64,000 nt of DNA, taken from assembly GCF_015461845.1 (NCBI RefSeq), contig NZ_JACOPW010000001.1, forward strand, positions 1,116,001-1,180,000. The letters run 5' to 3'. This document shows, piece after piece, positions 18,447 to 27,885 of the stretch. The position numbers and the translations under genes were made by a program. The DNA comes from Pseudomonas mucoides (GTDB lineage: Bacteria; Pseudomonadota; Gammaproteobacteria; Pseudomonadales; Pseudomonadaceae). The notes under the pieces are model-generated. The model worked only from the letters and a program-made list of their open reading frames with translations. It was not told the DNA's origin and did not search any database. Numbering within the stretch: the first letter of the stretch is position 1; the number at the start of each line of letters is the position of its first letter.

Positions 18447-19520
18447 TTACAACTGCGGTTCATCCTCACCACTGTACATCTCAGAATCTTTATACAAATC
18501 ATGCACATGGCGCACCAGCACCATGATTACGGCCGCCACCGGCAACGCCAGCAACACGCCGGTGAAACCGAACAGCTCGCCGCCCGCGAGAATGGCGAAA
18601 ATCACCGCCACCGGGTGCAGGCCGATCCGGTCTCCGACCAACAATGGTGTCAGCACCATGCCCTCCAGGGCTTGCCCGACCATGAACACCGCGACAATGC
18701 CCAACATTGGATAAAGGTCGCCGCCGAACTGGAACAGACCGGCAATCAGCGCCGCGCCTATCCCGATGACGAAGCCCATGTACGGCACGATCGCGGCCAA
18801 ACCGGCGATCAGGCCGATCAACAGTCCCAATTCCAACCCGACCAGCATCAGGCCCGACGCGTAGATCACGCCCAGCGCCACCATCACCAGTAATTGACCA
18901 CGCACAAACGCACCGAGCACTTCATGACATTCACCAGCGAGCTCGACCACGCGTTCTTCGCGATCACGTGGCAGCAGACTGCGGATCTTCGCCATCATCA
19001 GGTCCCAGTCCCGCAACAGGTAAAAACTCACCACCGGGATCAACACCAGATTCGCCAGCCAGCCAATCAACGCAAGACCGGACGCCGTGGCCTGACTCAA
19101 CACCACACCGACAATGTCGCTGGTCTGGCCCATGTGCTCACTGATCGCGGCCTTGAGCTTGTCGAACTTCCAGAAGCCCTCGGACAACCCGAATTTCGAT
19201 TGTGCCCACGGCAATGCGGTGTGCTGCAGCCAGTCGAGCATCTGCGGTGCCAGCTCATATAAACGAAACAACTGCCTGGCCAGCAGCGGCACCAACACCA
19301 GCATCAGCGTGGTGAAAATCAGGGTGAACAGCGCAAACACCGCCACCACGCCCCACGTCCTTGAAAGCCCGGCCTTCTCCAGCCGATCCACCAGCGGATC
19401 GAACAGATAGGCCAGCAGCAGCGCCACCAGAAATGGCGTCAGGATCGGATGCAACAGCCAGACAAACGCGCAGAGCAGAACCACTCCACCCAACCAGAAC
19501 CAACGGCGCGTATCGGCCAT
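18447..19520 (-). CDS. AI-2E family transporter (PerM-like)
   Basis: A 357-residue membrane protein of the AI-2E exporter/PerM family with about eight hydrophobic segments. Family features include PFLVALLLAYLFDPLVDRLEKAG near the start and GFVIGIGAALIAGLFQFGG plus LLVGDRIGLHPVAVIFAILAGGELFG towards the end. Members are linked to autoinducer-2 or peptide/ion export; the substrate here is unknown. I chose the ATG at 19520, which has GGAG 6 bases upstream. It is 38 bases from the DUF2066 gene and probably co-transcribed with it. Confidence 0.88.
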   Translation of the reverse strand: MADTRRWFWLGGVVLLCAFVWLLHPILTPFLVALLLAYLFDPLVDRLEKAGLSRTWGVVAVFALFTLIFTTLMLVLVPLLARQLFRLYELAPQMLDWLQHTALPWAQSKFGLSEGFWKFDKLKAAISEHMGQTSDIVGVVLSQATASGLALIGWLANLVLIPVVSFYLLRDWDLMMAKIRSLLPRDREERVVELAGECHEVLGAFVRGQLLVMVALGVIYASGLMLVGLELGLLIGLIAGLAAIVPYMGFVIGIGAALIAGLFQFGGDLYPMLGIVAVFMVGQALEGMVLTPLLVGDRIGLHPVAVIFAILAGGELFGFTGVLLALPVAAVIMVLVRHVHDLYKDSEMYSGEDEPQL

Positions 19521-19558
19521 GTACCACTCCATATGCATCTATATAAAGAAAGAAAACC

Positions 19559-20620
19559 CTACCAGCGGAATCGCAACTGCGGCGTCGGTGCCACGGCCGG
19601 CGCTACGACAGGCGCCGAACCTTGCGCCGCTGGCTGAACCGGGGCGACGGGCGCAGGCGCCTCACCGGCCGGCACTTCCTGCAACTTGGCCAGAGACAAC
19701 TGCGAGCGCAGTTGCTCGGCGCTGCCGTTCACCCGATAAAGGATGCGATCACCGTCAACACTTTGCAGACGCGCGCCAAATGGGTCGAGCAAGCGCCCCA
19801 GCGCCGCGTAGCGCTCCAGGTTCATGCCCTGCACTTCCAGCAATTGCTCGCCCGAAGCCCCGGCCTTGACGACGAACCGCGGCGCCAGTCGCTCGCTGAC
19901 CGCCAGCATCACAGCATCGGCCACAGCGGCCTGATCGGCGCCTTGCACGCTGCCTGCTTCCTTCTTGTCGCCCAGCCACAAATTCCACTTCGCCTGCCAC
20001 TGCCCGCCCTCTTCCTTGGCATGCACCGCGAGCAAGGCGTCAGCGTTGTAACGTTCCGAGGCATTGTGCAGCGGCGTCGCATCCGTGCCTTCAAGCGTCG
20101 GCGCGGTCGCCACCAATTGCTCGCTCAAATCCGCCAGCGGCAAGCGCAACGGCAAACCACGATGCTGCGCCGCACGACGCAATGGCGCAGCGCTGGCCTG
20201 ACCATCACCCACCAGGCTCGAACCTTCGGTGGAGTCGTTCAACCACCAGCCAAGGATCGACGGCCGATTCACGCCCCACAACGACAACCCCGCCCGACGC
20301 AGCGCCTGCTCGGTGGTGGCCGGGTCGAAATCGACTTTCAACACTTCCGGCGGCCCGGCATCAAAGCCGTACTGACTGATGATCTGCTGAGGATCTTTGC
20401 GCAAGGCCGCCAACCCCGGGCTCTGCGCGGCCTTCGGATCGCCGGTCAGGCGCAGCACCAGCGTGTCCAGTGCCCGCTGGGTCGCTTGATCACGCTCCTC
20501 GGTCGACTGACTGGTGACAGGCTCGCGCACCTGATAAAGACCTTTCACGTTCTCGGCATGGCTCGCGAGGCTGAAAAGGGAAAAACAGCTCAGACACAAA
20601 AATTTAGAAAGAAAACGCAT
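19559..20620 (-). CDS. DUF2066 domain protein, exported
   Basis: A 353-residue protein with a signal peptide (about residues 1-22, ending SHA) and the DUF2066 domain: VREPVTSQSTEERDQATQRAL, followed by GVNRPSILGWW. The C-terminus is Pro/Ala-rich (APAPVAPVQPAAQ). It is found in many gammaproteobacteria upstream of the AI-2E family gene and next to purM, as here. Its function is not established. The start at 20620 has AGGAA six bases upstream. Confidence 0.83.
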   Translation of the reverse strand: MRFLSKFLCLSCFSLFSLASHAENVKGLYQVREPVTSQSTEERDQATQRALDTLVLRLTGDPKAAQSPGLAALRKDPQQIISQYGFDAGPPEVLKVDFDPATTEQALRRAGLSLWGVNRPSILGWWLNDSTEGSSLVGDGQASAAPLRRAAQHRGLPLRLPLADLSEQLVATAPTLEGTDATPLHNASERYNADALLAVHAKEEGGQWQAKWNLWLGDKKEAGSVQGADQAAVADAVMLAVSERLAPRFVVKAGASGEQLLEVQGMNLERYAALGRLLDPFGARLQSVDGDRILYRVNGSAEQLRSQLSLAKLQEVPAGEAPAPVAPVQPAAQGSAPVVAPAVAPTPQLRFRW

Positions 20621-21002
20621 GGAAGATTCCTGACGACAAGAGCGGCTGGAACAGACCGCATGAAGACGATCGAACAGGGCTGTGACCACATCCCTGCGCA
20701 AAACATTCACACGGCCGCGATAAGTTTTCGCACTGTCATAACGATAGACGGTTAATCGGAATACCTTATACAGCCATGCGAGAGGCCACTAACACGGCCA
20801 ATATCAATTTTTTTAATGGGATATGCCCCTGCCGTCGGCGTGAGGATGGCCGCTGCCCCTCAAGCCTGATAAAATCGCGCGCCTTCGCAGACCGGCAACA
20901 GCCGGGCGGCTCGAATTTCGCGTGAGGCAATCGCCCCCGTCGAATTCGGCGTCCCCGCTGGACTCGGTCGTTACCCCTGAATCCCCCCTAAAGGCCTGGA
21001 TC
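20621..21002. promoter_or_regulatory. Divergent promoter region, DUF2066 gene / purM
   Basis: 382 bases without a gene. On the plus strand TGATAAAAT (20867-20875) is a good extended -10 box for purM. A weak GGCC...GGCC hairpin followed by a T-run lies near 20784-20818. No clear operator is visible. Confidence 0.5.
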
Positions 21003-22061
21003 ATGAGCAAGCAACCCTCCCTGAGCTACAAGGACGCCGGTGTAGACATCGACGCCGGTGAAGCATTGGTCGAACGCATCAAGAGCGTCGCCAAGCGCAC
21101 TGCGCGCCCGGAAGTCATGGGCGGCCTGGGCGGTTTCGGCGCCCTCTGCGAAATCCCGGCTGGCTACAAGCAGCCTGTGCTGGTTTCCGGCACCGACGGC
21201 GTGGGCACCAAGCTGCGCCTGGCCCTGAACCTGAACAAGCACGACAGCATCGGCATCGACCTGGTGGCCATGTGCGTGAACGACCTGGTGGTCTGCGGCG
21301 CCGAGCCGCTGTTCTTCCTCGACTACTACGCCACCGGCAAGCTCAACGTCGAAACCGCGACCCAGGTCGTGACCGGCATCGGCGCGGGCTGCGAACTGTC
21401 CGGCTGCTCCCTGGTCGGCGGCGAAACCGCTGAAATGCCTGGCATGTACGAAGGCGAAGACTACGACCTGGCCGGCTTCTGCGTTGGCGTCGTGGAAAAA
21501 TCCGAAATCATCGACGGTTCGAAAGTCGCTGCCGGCGATGCCCTGCTCGCCCTGCCGTCTTCCGGCCCGCACTCCAACGGCTACTCGCTGATCCGCAAGA
21601 TCATCGAAGTGTCGGGTGCCGACATCGAAAACATCCAGCTCGACGGCAAACCGCTGACCGACCTGCTGATGGCCCCGACCCGTATCTACGTGAAGCCGCT
21701 GCTCAAGCTGATCAAGGACACCGGCGCGGTCAAGGCCATGGCTCACATCACCGGTGGTGGCCTGCTGGACAACATCCCGCGCGTTCTGCCAAAAGGCGCC
21801 CAAGCCGTGGTTGACGTGGCAAGCTGGAACCGCCCTGCCGTGTTCGACTGGCTGCAAGAGAAAGGCAACGTCGACGAAAACGAAATGCACCGCGTGCTGA
21901 ACTGCGGTGTCGGCATGGTTATCTGCGTGGCTCAAGAGCACGTTGAAACCGCGCTGAATGTATTGCGTGAAGCGGGCGAGCAGCCTTGGGTCATCGGTCA
22001 GATCGCCACCGCTGCCGAAGGCGCGGCCCAGGTTGAACTGAAGAACCTCAAGGCTCACTGA
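21003..22061 (+). CDS. purM: Phosphoribosylformylglycinamidine cyclo-ligase
   Basis: A 352-residue AIR synthetase, the fifth step of purine synthesis, closing the imidazole ring with ATP. It begins [29 protein letters not shown] is the conserved ATP/substrate loop, [11 protein letters not shown] a second signature, and [16 protein letters not shown] the C-terminal one. The length is exactly typical. The ATG at 21003 was chosen over an upstream in-frame one by family alignment. Its TGA overlaps the purN ATG by one base (TGATG). Confidence 0.97.
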   Translation: MSKQPSLSYKDAGVDIDAGEALVERIKSVAKRTARPEVMGGLGGFGALCEIPAGYKQPVLVSGTDGVGTKLRLALNLNKHDSIGIDLVAMCVNDLVVCGAEPLFFLDYYATGKLNVETATQVVTGIGAGCELSGCSLVGGETAEMPGMYEGEDYDLAGFCVGVVEKSEIIDGSKVAAGDALLALPSSGPHSNGYSLIRKIIEVSGADIENIQLDGKPLTDLLMAPTRIYVKPLLKLIKDTGAVKAMAHITGGGLLDNIPRVLPKGAQAVVDVASWNRPAVFDWLQEKGNVDENEMHRVLNCGVGMVICVAQEHVETALNVLREAGEQPWVIGQIATAAEGAAQVELKNLKAH

Positions 22062-22711
22062 TGTCAAAGACCTGTGATGTCGTGGTGCTGTTGTCCGGCA
22101 CCGGCAGTAACTTGCAGGCCTTGATCGACAGCACGCGGACCGGCGACAGCCCGGTCCGCATTGCTGCGGTGATTTCCAACCGTGCCGACGCCTACGGCCT
22201 GCAACGCGCCAGGGACGCGGGTATCGACACCCGCTCCCTGGATCACAAGGCTTTCGAAGGCCGCGAGGCCTTTGATGCTGCGCTGATCGAACTGATCGAC
22301 GCCTTCAATCCCAAACTCGTGGTACTGGCCGGTTTCATGCGCATTCTCAGCGCTGATTTCGTGCGCCATTACGCCGGTCGCCTGCTCAATATCCACCCGT
22401 CGCTGCTACCCAAATACAAAGGGTTACACACTCATCAGCGCGCGCTGGAGGCCGGTGACACCGAGCATGGCTGCTCCGTGCACTTTGTCACCGAGGAACT
22501 CGATGGCGGACCACTGGTCGTACAGGCAGTAATACCGGTAGAGTTGCACGATTCGCCGCAGAGTCTGGCGCAGCGAGTCCATGCCCAGGAACACCTGATC
22601 TACCCGTTGGCTGTACGCTGGTTTGCCGAAGGTCGTTTATCACTCGGCGAACAAGGTGCTTTACTGGATGGGAAGTTACTCGCGGCCAGCGGCCACTTGA
22701 TTCGAAACTAG
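22061..22711 (+). CDS. purN: Phosphoribosylglycinamide formyltransferase
   Basis: A 216-residue GAR transformylase using 10-formyl-tetrahydrofolate, the third purine step. SGTGSNLQALID near the N-terminus binds the ribose phosphate. LLNIHPSLLPKYKGLHTH holds the catalytic Asn and His, and FVTEELDGGP the catalytic Asp. It is translationally coupled to purM, an arrangement conserved in gammaproteobacteria, and is followed 8 bases later by the DUF3108 gene. Confidence 0.96.
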   Translation: MSKTCDVVVLLSGTGSNLQALIDSTRTGDSPVRIAAVISNRADAYGLQRARDAGIDTRSLDHKAFEGREAFDAALIELIDAFNPKLVVLAGFMRILSADFVRHYAGRLLNIHPSLLPKYKGLHTHQRALEAGDTEHGCSVHFVTEELDGGPLVVQAVIPVELHDSPQSLAQRVHAQEHLIYPLAVRWFAEGRLSLGEQGALLDGKLLAASGHLIRN

Positions 22712-22719
22712 GAGATATT

Positions 22720-23433
22720 ATGCGTCGCGCCCTGCTCTTCGCTTGCGCTCTGTTTGCCTTGCCTCTGGCACAGGCTTCGGAACTTCAACCTTTCTCCGCC
22801 AGCTACACCGCCGACTGGAAACAGCTGCCCATGAGCGGCACGGCTGAACGCAGCCTGACCAAGGAAGCCAACGGCGTCTGGAAACTCAGTTTCAAGGCAT
22901 CGATGATGATTGCCAGCCTGACTGAAGAAAGCACCCTGACCCTGGACAAGGACACCCTGCTGCCTCAGTCCTATCACTTTGAACGTGGCGGCCTGGGTAA
23001 AGCGAAAAAGGCTGATCTGGATTTCGACTGGACCACCAAAATGGTCACTGGCACCGATCGCGGTGACCCGGTCAAAGTGCCGCTGAACCGTGGCATGGTC
23101 GACAAGTCCACGTATCAACTGGCCCTGCAACACGACGTTGCCGCTGGCAAAAAAAGCATGAGCTATCAGGTTGTCGACGGTGGTGAAGTCGATACCTATG
23201 ACTTCCGCGTACTGGGTTCGGAAAAAGTCGACACCAAGGCCGGTCAGATCGATGCGATCAAGGTCGAGCGCGTGCGCGACCCGACACAAAGCAAGCGCAT
23301 CACCGTCCTGTGGTTCGCCAAGGACTGGGATTACCTGCTGGTCCGCCTGCAACAGGTTGAGACCGACGGCAAGGAGTACAACATCATGCTCCTCGACGGT
23401 ACGGTCAACGGTAAGTCTGTCAAAGGCAGCTGA
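22720..23433 (+). CDS. DUF3108 domain protein, exported
   Basis: A 237-residue protein with a signal peptide (about residues 1-19, LPLAQA|S). The DUF3108 pattern FSASYTADWKQLPMSGTAERSL and VLWFAKDWDYLLVRLQQ is present. The predicted fold is beta-rich and periplasmic. It follows purN by 8 bases behind AGGAG, so it is translated from the same mRNA. Function is unknown; the operon link with purine synthesis probably reflects shared transcription. Confidence 0.85.
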   Translation: MRRALLFACALFALPLAQASELQPFSASYTADWKQLPMSGTAERSLTKEANGVWKLSFKASMMIASLTEESTLTLDKDTLLPQSYHFERGGLGKAKKADLDFDWTTKMVTGTDRGDPVKVPLNRGMVDKSTYQLALQHDVAAGKKSMSYQVVDGGEVDTYDFRVLGSEKVDTKAGQIDAIKVERVRDPTQSKRITVLWFAKDWDYLLVRLQQVETDGKEYNIMLLDGTVNGKSVKGS

Positions 23434-23449
23434 TCCGCGATCGAAATGA

Positions 23450-23484
23450 AAATCCGGAATCCACTAAGGGTTCCGGATTTTTTT
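23450..23484 (+). terminator. Terminator of purMN-DUF3108
   Basis: AAATCCGGAA and TTCCGGATTT form a stem with an 11-base loop, followed by TTTTTTT. It lies 17 bases after the DUF3108 stop and before the convergent cystathionine lyase gene. Confidence 0.92.
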
Positions 23485-23498
23485 TGCCTGCTGAACCG

Positions 23499-24674
23499 TC
23501 AGATCCGCGCCAGTGCCTGCGCCAGATCGGCGCGCAAGTCTTCGACGTCCTCAACCCCCACGGACAACCGCACTAGCGCATCACCGATGCCGAGCTCCGC
23601 ACGGGTATCGACGGGAATCGTGGCGTGGGTCATGATCGCCGGGTGCTCAATCAGGCTTTCCACCCCGCCCAGGCTTTCTGCCAGCGCAAAGATCTGCACA
23701 CCTTCCAGAAAGCGCTTGGCACCCGCCAGATCAGTGTTCAGATCGAGTGAGATCATCCCGCCGAAACCGCGCATCTGCTGCCGCGCCAACTCGTGCTGCG
23801 GATGTGACGACAACCCCGGGTAGTAGACCCGCGCGACCTGCGACTGCTGTTCCAGCCATTGCGCCAGCGCCAATGCGTTGCTGCAATGACGCTCCATGCG
23901 CAATGCCAGGGTCTTCACACCACGCAGGGTGAGGAACGCGTCAAACGGCCCGGCAATCGCGCCCACCGCGTTTTGCAGAAAGCCCAGGCGTTCGGCCAAC
24001 TCGGCGTTCTGCCCAACCACCGCGATGCCGCCGATGACGTCGGAGTGTCCGTTCAAATACTTGGTGGTCGAGTGCACCACGACATCGAAGCCCAGTTCCA
24101 GCGGACGCTGGATCCACGGGCTGGCGAAGGTGTTGTCGGCCACGCAGATGATGCCGCGCTGGCGGCAAATGCGCGCGATGGCGGCAAGGTCCGTGAGGCG
24201 CAACAACGGATTGCTCGGCGTCTCGACGCAGACCATGCGCGTATCGTCCTGCAGCGCCGCTTCGAAGGCCGAAAGGTCCGTCAGGTCGACAAAGCTGAAG
24301 CGGTGCCCGGCGCTGCGCCGACGCACCTTGTCGAACAGGCGAAATGTGCCGCCATACAAATCATTGCCCGAGACGATATGCGAATCGGCATCGAGCAGTT
24401 CGAGCACCGTGGAAATCGCCGCCAGCCCGGACGCAAACGCAAACGCCTGGGTGCCGCCTTCAAGATCCGCCACGCAACGCTCCAGCGCAAAGCGCGTCGG
24501 GTTGTGCGAGCGACCGTAGTCGAGGCCTTTGTGCACGCCCGGGCTTTGCTGCAAATAGGTGGAGTTGGCGTAAATCGGCGGCATCAACGCGCCGGTGGAA
24601 GGGTCCGGCGCCTGCCCGGCATGGATCACGCGAGTGGCGAAGCCATGGGGCGCAGCATCTTTATCGTGACTCAT
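23499..24674 (-). CDS. Cystathionine gamma-lyase/synthase family PLP enzyme
   Basis: A 391-residue Cys/Met metabolism PLP enzyme. The cofactor Lys205 lies in [25 protein letters not shown] and SGLAAIST are family segments. By itself it could be cystathionine gamma-synthase or gamma-lyase. The adjacent cystathionine beta-synthase, overlapping as ATGA at 24671-24674, favours gamma-lyase and so the reverse transsulfuration route from homocysteine to cysteine. That role is inferred from context. Confidence 0.88.
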   Translation of the reverse strand: MSHDKDAAPHGFATRVIHAGQAPDPSTGALMPPIYANSTYLQQSPGVHKGLDYGRSHNPTRFALERCVADLEGGTQAFAFASGLAAISTVLELLDADSHIVSGNDLYGGTFRLFDKVRRRSAGHRFSFVDLTDLSAFEAALQDDTRMVCVETPSNPLLRLTDLAAIARICRQRGIICVADNTFASPWIQRPLELGFDVVVHSTTKYLNGHSDVIGGIAVVGQNAELAERLGFLQNAVGAIAGPFDAFLTLRGVKTLALRMERHCSNALALAQWLEQQSQVARVYYPGLSSHPQHELARQQMRGFGGMISLDLNTDLAGAKRFLEGVQIFALAESLGGVESLIEHPAIMTHATIPVDTRAELGIGDALVRLSVGVEDVEDLRADLAQALARI

Positions 24675-26047
24675 GCCAGGGATCTCCGTAGATGATTGAG
24701 TAGGTCGACGCGGGTAATCAGGCCATGGAAGCCCGAGGCATCGGCAATGATCGCCACCAGCCCACGATCAAGCTCCGCCTGCAGCTCAGCCAGGCTGGCA
24801 GCGGCCGGCAGGGTTTGCAGTTTGTCGGTCATCGCGCTGGCCACCGTCAAGCGAAAGTGCGAGGCGTCCTGATGCACCCGCAGCAGAATGTCGGACTCGT
24901 CGATCACCCCGACCAACCGCTGGCCGTCCACCAGCACCGGCAGTTGCGACACGTCCGCCAGACGCATGCGCTGGAAAGCGGTCAGTAACGTGTCGTCCGG
25001 GCCGACGCTGATCACCCGGCCATCCTCGAAACGGCGCGAGATCAGGTCGCGAAGATCGCCGTAGCGTTTGTATTGCAGCAGACCCTGATCGTTCATCCAC
25101 TGGTCGTTGTACACCTTCGACAGGTAGCGGGTGCCGGTGTCGCAGACAAAACTCACAACCCGTTTCGGCTCGGTTTGCTCGCGGCAATAGCGCAGCGCCG
25201 CCGCCAGCAAGGTGCCGGTCGACGAACCGCCGAGAATGCCCTCGGCGCGCAGCAGTTGGCGGGCATGATCGAAGCTTTCTTCGTCGCTGATCGAATACGC
25301 GTGGCGCACGCTGGACAGGTCGGCAATCGAGGGAATGAAGTCTTCGCCAATGCCTTCCACTGCCCACGAACCGGGCGTTCCGAGGGTGCCGCTGCGGCTG
25401 TATTCGGCCATCACCGAGCCAACCGGGTCGGCCAGGACCATGTCCAGGTTCGGCTGCACGCGTTTGAAAAACCGGGTCAAGCCCGTCAGCGTCCCGGCCG
25501 AACCGACGCCGACGACGATGGCATCGACATCATGCTGGGTTTGCGCCCAGATCTCCGGTGCGGTGCTGCATTCGTGGGCCAGCGGGTTGGCCGGGTTGTT
25601 GAATTGATCGGCAAAGAACGCGTCGGGAATTTCCTTGGCCAGCCGCGCGGCGACATCCTGGTAGTACTCGGGATGGCCCTTGCCGACATCGGAGCGGGTG
25701 ATATGCACCTCGGCGCCCATCGCCTTGAGGTGCAGGACTTTTTCGGTGGACATCTTGTCGGGCACCACCAACACGACGCGATAGCCCTTGGCCCGGCCGA
25801 CCAACGCCAGGCCCAGGCCGGTGTTGCCAGCCGTGGCCTCGACGATGGTGCCGCCGGGTTGCAGGCGACCGTCGCGCTCGGCGGCGTCGATCATCGCCAG
25901 GCCGATGCGGTCCTTGATCGAACCGCCGGGGTTTTGTGATTCAAGTTTGAGAAACAGCGTGCACGGGCCGGTATCGAAGCGGCTAACGCGCACCAGCGGC
26001 GTGTTGCCAATCAGTTCGAGTACGGCGGGGCGGGAGTCGTTTGGCAT
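24671..26047 (-). CDS. Cystathionine beta-synthase with CBS domain pair
   Basis: A 458-residue fold-type II PLP enzyme joining serine and homocysteine. Lys45 in GGSIKDRIG binds PLP; EATAGNTGLGLAL is the phosphate loop, and GGSSTGTLLAAALRY follows. Residues from about 335 on form two CBS modules (VISVGPDDTLLTAFQRM..., LQTLPAAASLAELQAELDRGLVAIIAD), which may bind an adenosyl ligand. There is no N-terminal heme domain as in animals. AAGGTGAAG precedes the ATG. Confidence 0.92.
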   Translation of the reverse strand: MPNDSRPAVLELIGNTPLVRVSRFDTGPCTLFLKLESQNPGGSIKDRIGLAMIDAAERDGRLQPGGTIVEATAGNTGLGLALVGRAKGYRVVLVVPDKMSTEKVLHLKAMGAEVHITRSDVGKGHPEYYQDVAARLAKEIPDAFFADQFNNPANPLAHECSTAPEIWAQTQHDVDAIVVGVGSAGTLTGLTRFFKRVQPNLDMVLADPVGSVMAEYSRSGTLGTPGSWAVEGIGEDFIPSIADLSSVRHAYSISDEESFDHARQLLRAEGILGGSSTGTLLAAALRYCREQTEPKRVVSFVCDTGTRYLSKVYNDQWMNDQGLLQYKRYGDLRDLISRRFEDGRVISVGPDDTLLTAFQRMRLADVSQLPVLVDGQRLVGVIDESDILLRVHQDASHFRLTVASAMTDKLQTLPAAASLAELQAELDRGLVAIIADASGFHGLITRVDLLNHLRRSLA

Positions 26048-26308
26048 GTCTTCACCTTGCTATGGTTTTCGCACTGGATGGACACCAACCTGCGGCGCGT
26101 CATTGTGTGACAGTCGCAGGCAATACCTCGCTTGGACCATAGGCCGCGATTGCCTCATTCGCAACCGCGCACGGCCGGCCGGTAATCCGGTTCCCCTTCA
26201 GCGAACGAGGATCAGCCCGCAAGAAAGTGGAACGCGACCGCAGAGGAATGCTCTATAACTTCAAGGTCATTTTTGATCGAACGACTTTTCCAGCCTGGGA
26301 GGCTTTCC

Positions 26309-26725
26309 ATGACCGTTACCGTCAATACCGTTTCCGCCGAAGGTTTTCGCCACAGCGTTCAAATCGATGACCACGAACTGTTTGCCGATGTGCCGACCGC
26401 ATCCGGCGGCGAGGGCTCGGCGCCAGAGCCCCACGATTATTTCGATGCGGCCCTGGGCGCATGCAAAGCCTTGACCCTGAAGCTGTATGCGAAGAAAAAG
26501 GACATCCCGCTGACCGGTGTCACCGTCGAGGTCAAACGCGACAACAGCGAAGAGCTGAAAGGCAAATACGCCCTGCACGTCAAATTGACCCTCAAGGGTG
26601 TGCTCACCGATGCGCAGCGCGATGAATTGCACCGCGTAGCCGACCGCTGCCCGGTCCACAAACTGATGACCACCACCGACGTCAGCATCGAAACCCACCT
26701 GTCCGAAGGTGCATTCAGCCAATAG
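26309..26725 (+). CDS. OsmC family peroxiredoxin-like protein
   Basis: A 138-residue OsmC/Ohr-superfamily protein that probably reduces organic peroxides. The two conserved cysteines are Cys52 (ALGACKALTL) and Cys114 (DRCPVHKLM). It belongs to the YhfA-like OsmC branch rather than Ohr proper. The ATG at 26309 is preceded by GGGAGG; the frame is open 12 codons further upstream without a better ribosome site. The pirin gene follows in the same direction after 61 bases. Confidence 0.88.
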   Translation: MTVTVNTVSAEGFRHSVQIDDHELFADVPTASGGEGSAPEPHDYFDAALGACKALTLKLYAKKKDIPLTGVTVEVKRDNSEELKGKYALHVKLTLKGVLTDAQRDELHRVADRCPVHKLMTTTDVSIETHLSEGAFSQ

Positions 26726-26786
26726 CGGCAAGGGCTGCGCAAGCGGGTTATGCTCCACGCATCACCCGCTCAGCCTGGAATGCAGC

Positions 26787-27647
26787 ATGAACACTCCGCT
26801 CGTGATCCGCCCCCGCGCCGAAGATGTCGAAGGCCAGCCGATTCTTCGCCCGTTGCCGTCTGCCAAATGCCGCAGTGTCGGGCCTTTTGTGTTCTTCGAC
26901 CACATGCTGCAAACCCGCTATCCGGCGGGCAAAGGCATGAACATCCGTCAGCATCCGCACATCGGCCTGTCGACCCTCACCTATCTGTTTGAAGGGCAAA
27001 TCCAGCACAAGGACAGCCTCGGTTCCGATCAGGTGGTCAATGCCGGCGATGTCAGCTGGATGACCGCCGGCAGCGCGATTGCCCATGTCGAGCGCACACC
27101 TGAAGCGTTGAAAGGCAGTGGCTTTACGATGCACGGCTTGCAGATCTGGCTGGCCTCGCCCAAGGAACATGAACAGGGTCCGGGGCACTACAGCCATCAT
27201 CCGGCGAGCACCTTGCCGGTCAGCGATAACCTTGGCGTGAAGATCCGCATGATTGCCGGGTCAGGCTTTTGCCTGGAATCGCCGGTGCCGGTGCTTTCTC
27301 CTACGTTGTACGCGGAATTGAACCTGCAGACGGCGACCACGCTGCTGATTCCCACCGAGCATGAAGAACGCGCGTTGTATATCTTGAGCGGTGAAGCGCA
27401 GCTGGATGGCGAGGCGCTGGAACCGAATGCGCTGGTGGTGTTGCCAGCGGGGGAAGAGATGACGCTGTTTGCCGAGAGCGACTGTCACGCCGTGTTGTTT
27501 GGCGGCGCGCCACTGGACGGGCCACGGCGGATCAACTGGAATTTTGTCGCGAGTGATCCGGCGGTTATCGATGAGGCGCGGCGGCGCTGGGCGGCCGGGG
27601 ATTGGCCGACGGTGCCGGGGGAAAGTGAGCGGATCGAATTGCCGTAG
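26787..27647 (+). CDS. Pirin family protein
   Basis: A 286-residue bicupin. The metal-binding histidines of the N-terminal cupin are His56 and His58 (RQHPHIGLST), with a third in HVERTPE. The segment GLQIWLASPKEHE is typical. Bacterial pirins are described as quercetinase-like or redox-linked proteins; the substrate here is not known. GGAA lies 6 bases before the ATG at 26787. Confidence 0.87.
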   Translation: MNTPLVIRPRAEDVEGQPILRPLPSAKCRSVGPFVFFDHMLQTRYPAGKGMNIRQHPHIGLSTLTYLFEGQIQHKDSLGSDQVVNAGDVSWMTAGSAIAHVERTPEALKGSGFTMHGLQIWLASPKEHEQGPGHYSHHPASTLPVSDNLGVKIRMIAGSGFCLESPVPVLSPTLYAELNLQTATTLLIPTEHEERALYILSGEAQLDGEALEPNALVVLPAGEEMTLFAESDCHAVLFGGAPLDGPRRINWNFVASDPAVIDEARRRWAAGDWPTVPGESERIELP

Positions 27648-27650
27648 CCT

Positions 27651-27686
27651 CTTCGGTGAACCTTACACCGCCTGCTCGCGAAGCAC
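27651..27686. repeat. Degenerate single REP
   Basis: The minus strand reads CTTCGCGAGCAGGCGGTGTAAGGTTCACCGAAGAGGC, containing the GCGAGCAGGC core of the GTAG-class REP with a damaged second arm. It forms the boundary of the dienelactone hydrolase remnant. Confidence 0.5.
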
Positions 27687-27813
27687 CGTGCAGTACCAAC
27701 ACCGAGCCCTTGATGTTTTTGGCGTCCGCCGGATCAGGTGAATCCAGCGTGCCGTGGAACGACACTGCCGCTTTCAACGGCGCACCCGTGCGGGCCAGGT
27801 CCAGTGCGCAGGC
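27682..27813 (-). pseudogene. Dienelactone hydrolase remnant
   Basis: 44 in-frame codons read ACALDLARTGAPLKAAVSFHG and then TLDSPDPADAKNIKGSVLVLHGA, the middle of a dienelactone hydrolase-family protein. A TGA lies immediately before the first codon, and the nucleophile-Cys part is absent. The fragment ends at HGA, just before the expected catalytic Asp, where REP-like DNA begins. Start, active site and C-terminus are all missing, so this is a decayed gene. Confidence 0.7.
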
Positions 27814-27846
27814 TCATGATTCACTCCTGCTTAAAAACACCAGAAT

Positions 27847-27876
27847 GAAAAAAACCCGCCGAAGCGGGTTTTTTTT
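27847..27876 (-). terminator. Terminator of htpG
   Basis: AAAAACCCGC and GCGGGTTTTTTTT pair around CGAA (a stable tetraloop), 10 bases after the htpG stop. The A-run gives a T-run on the minus strand. Confidence 0.9.
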
Positions 27877-27885
27877 ACAACGCAG

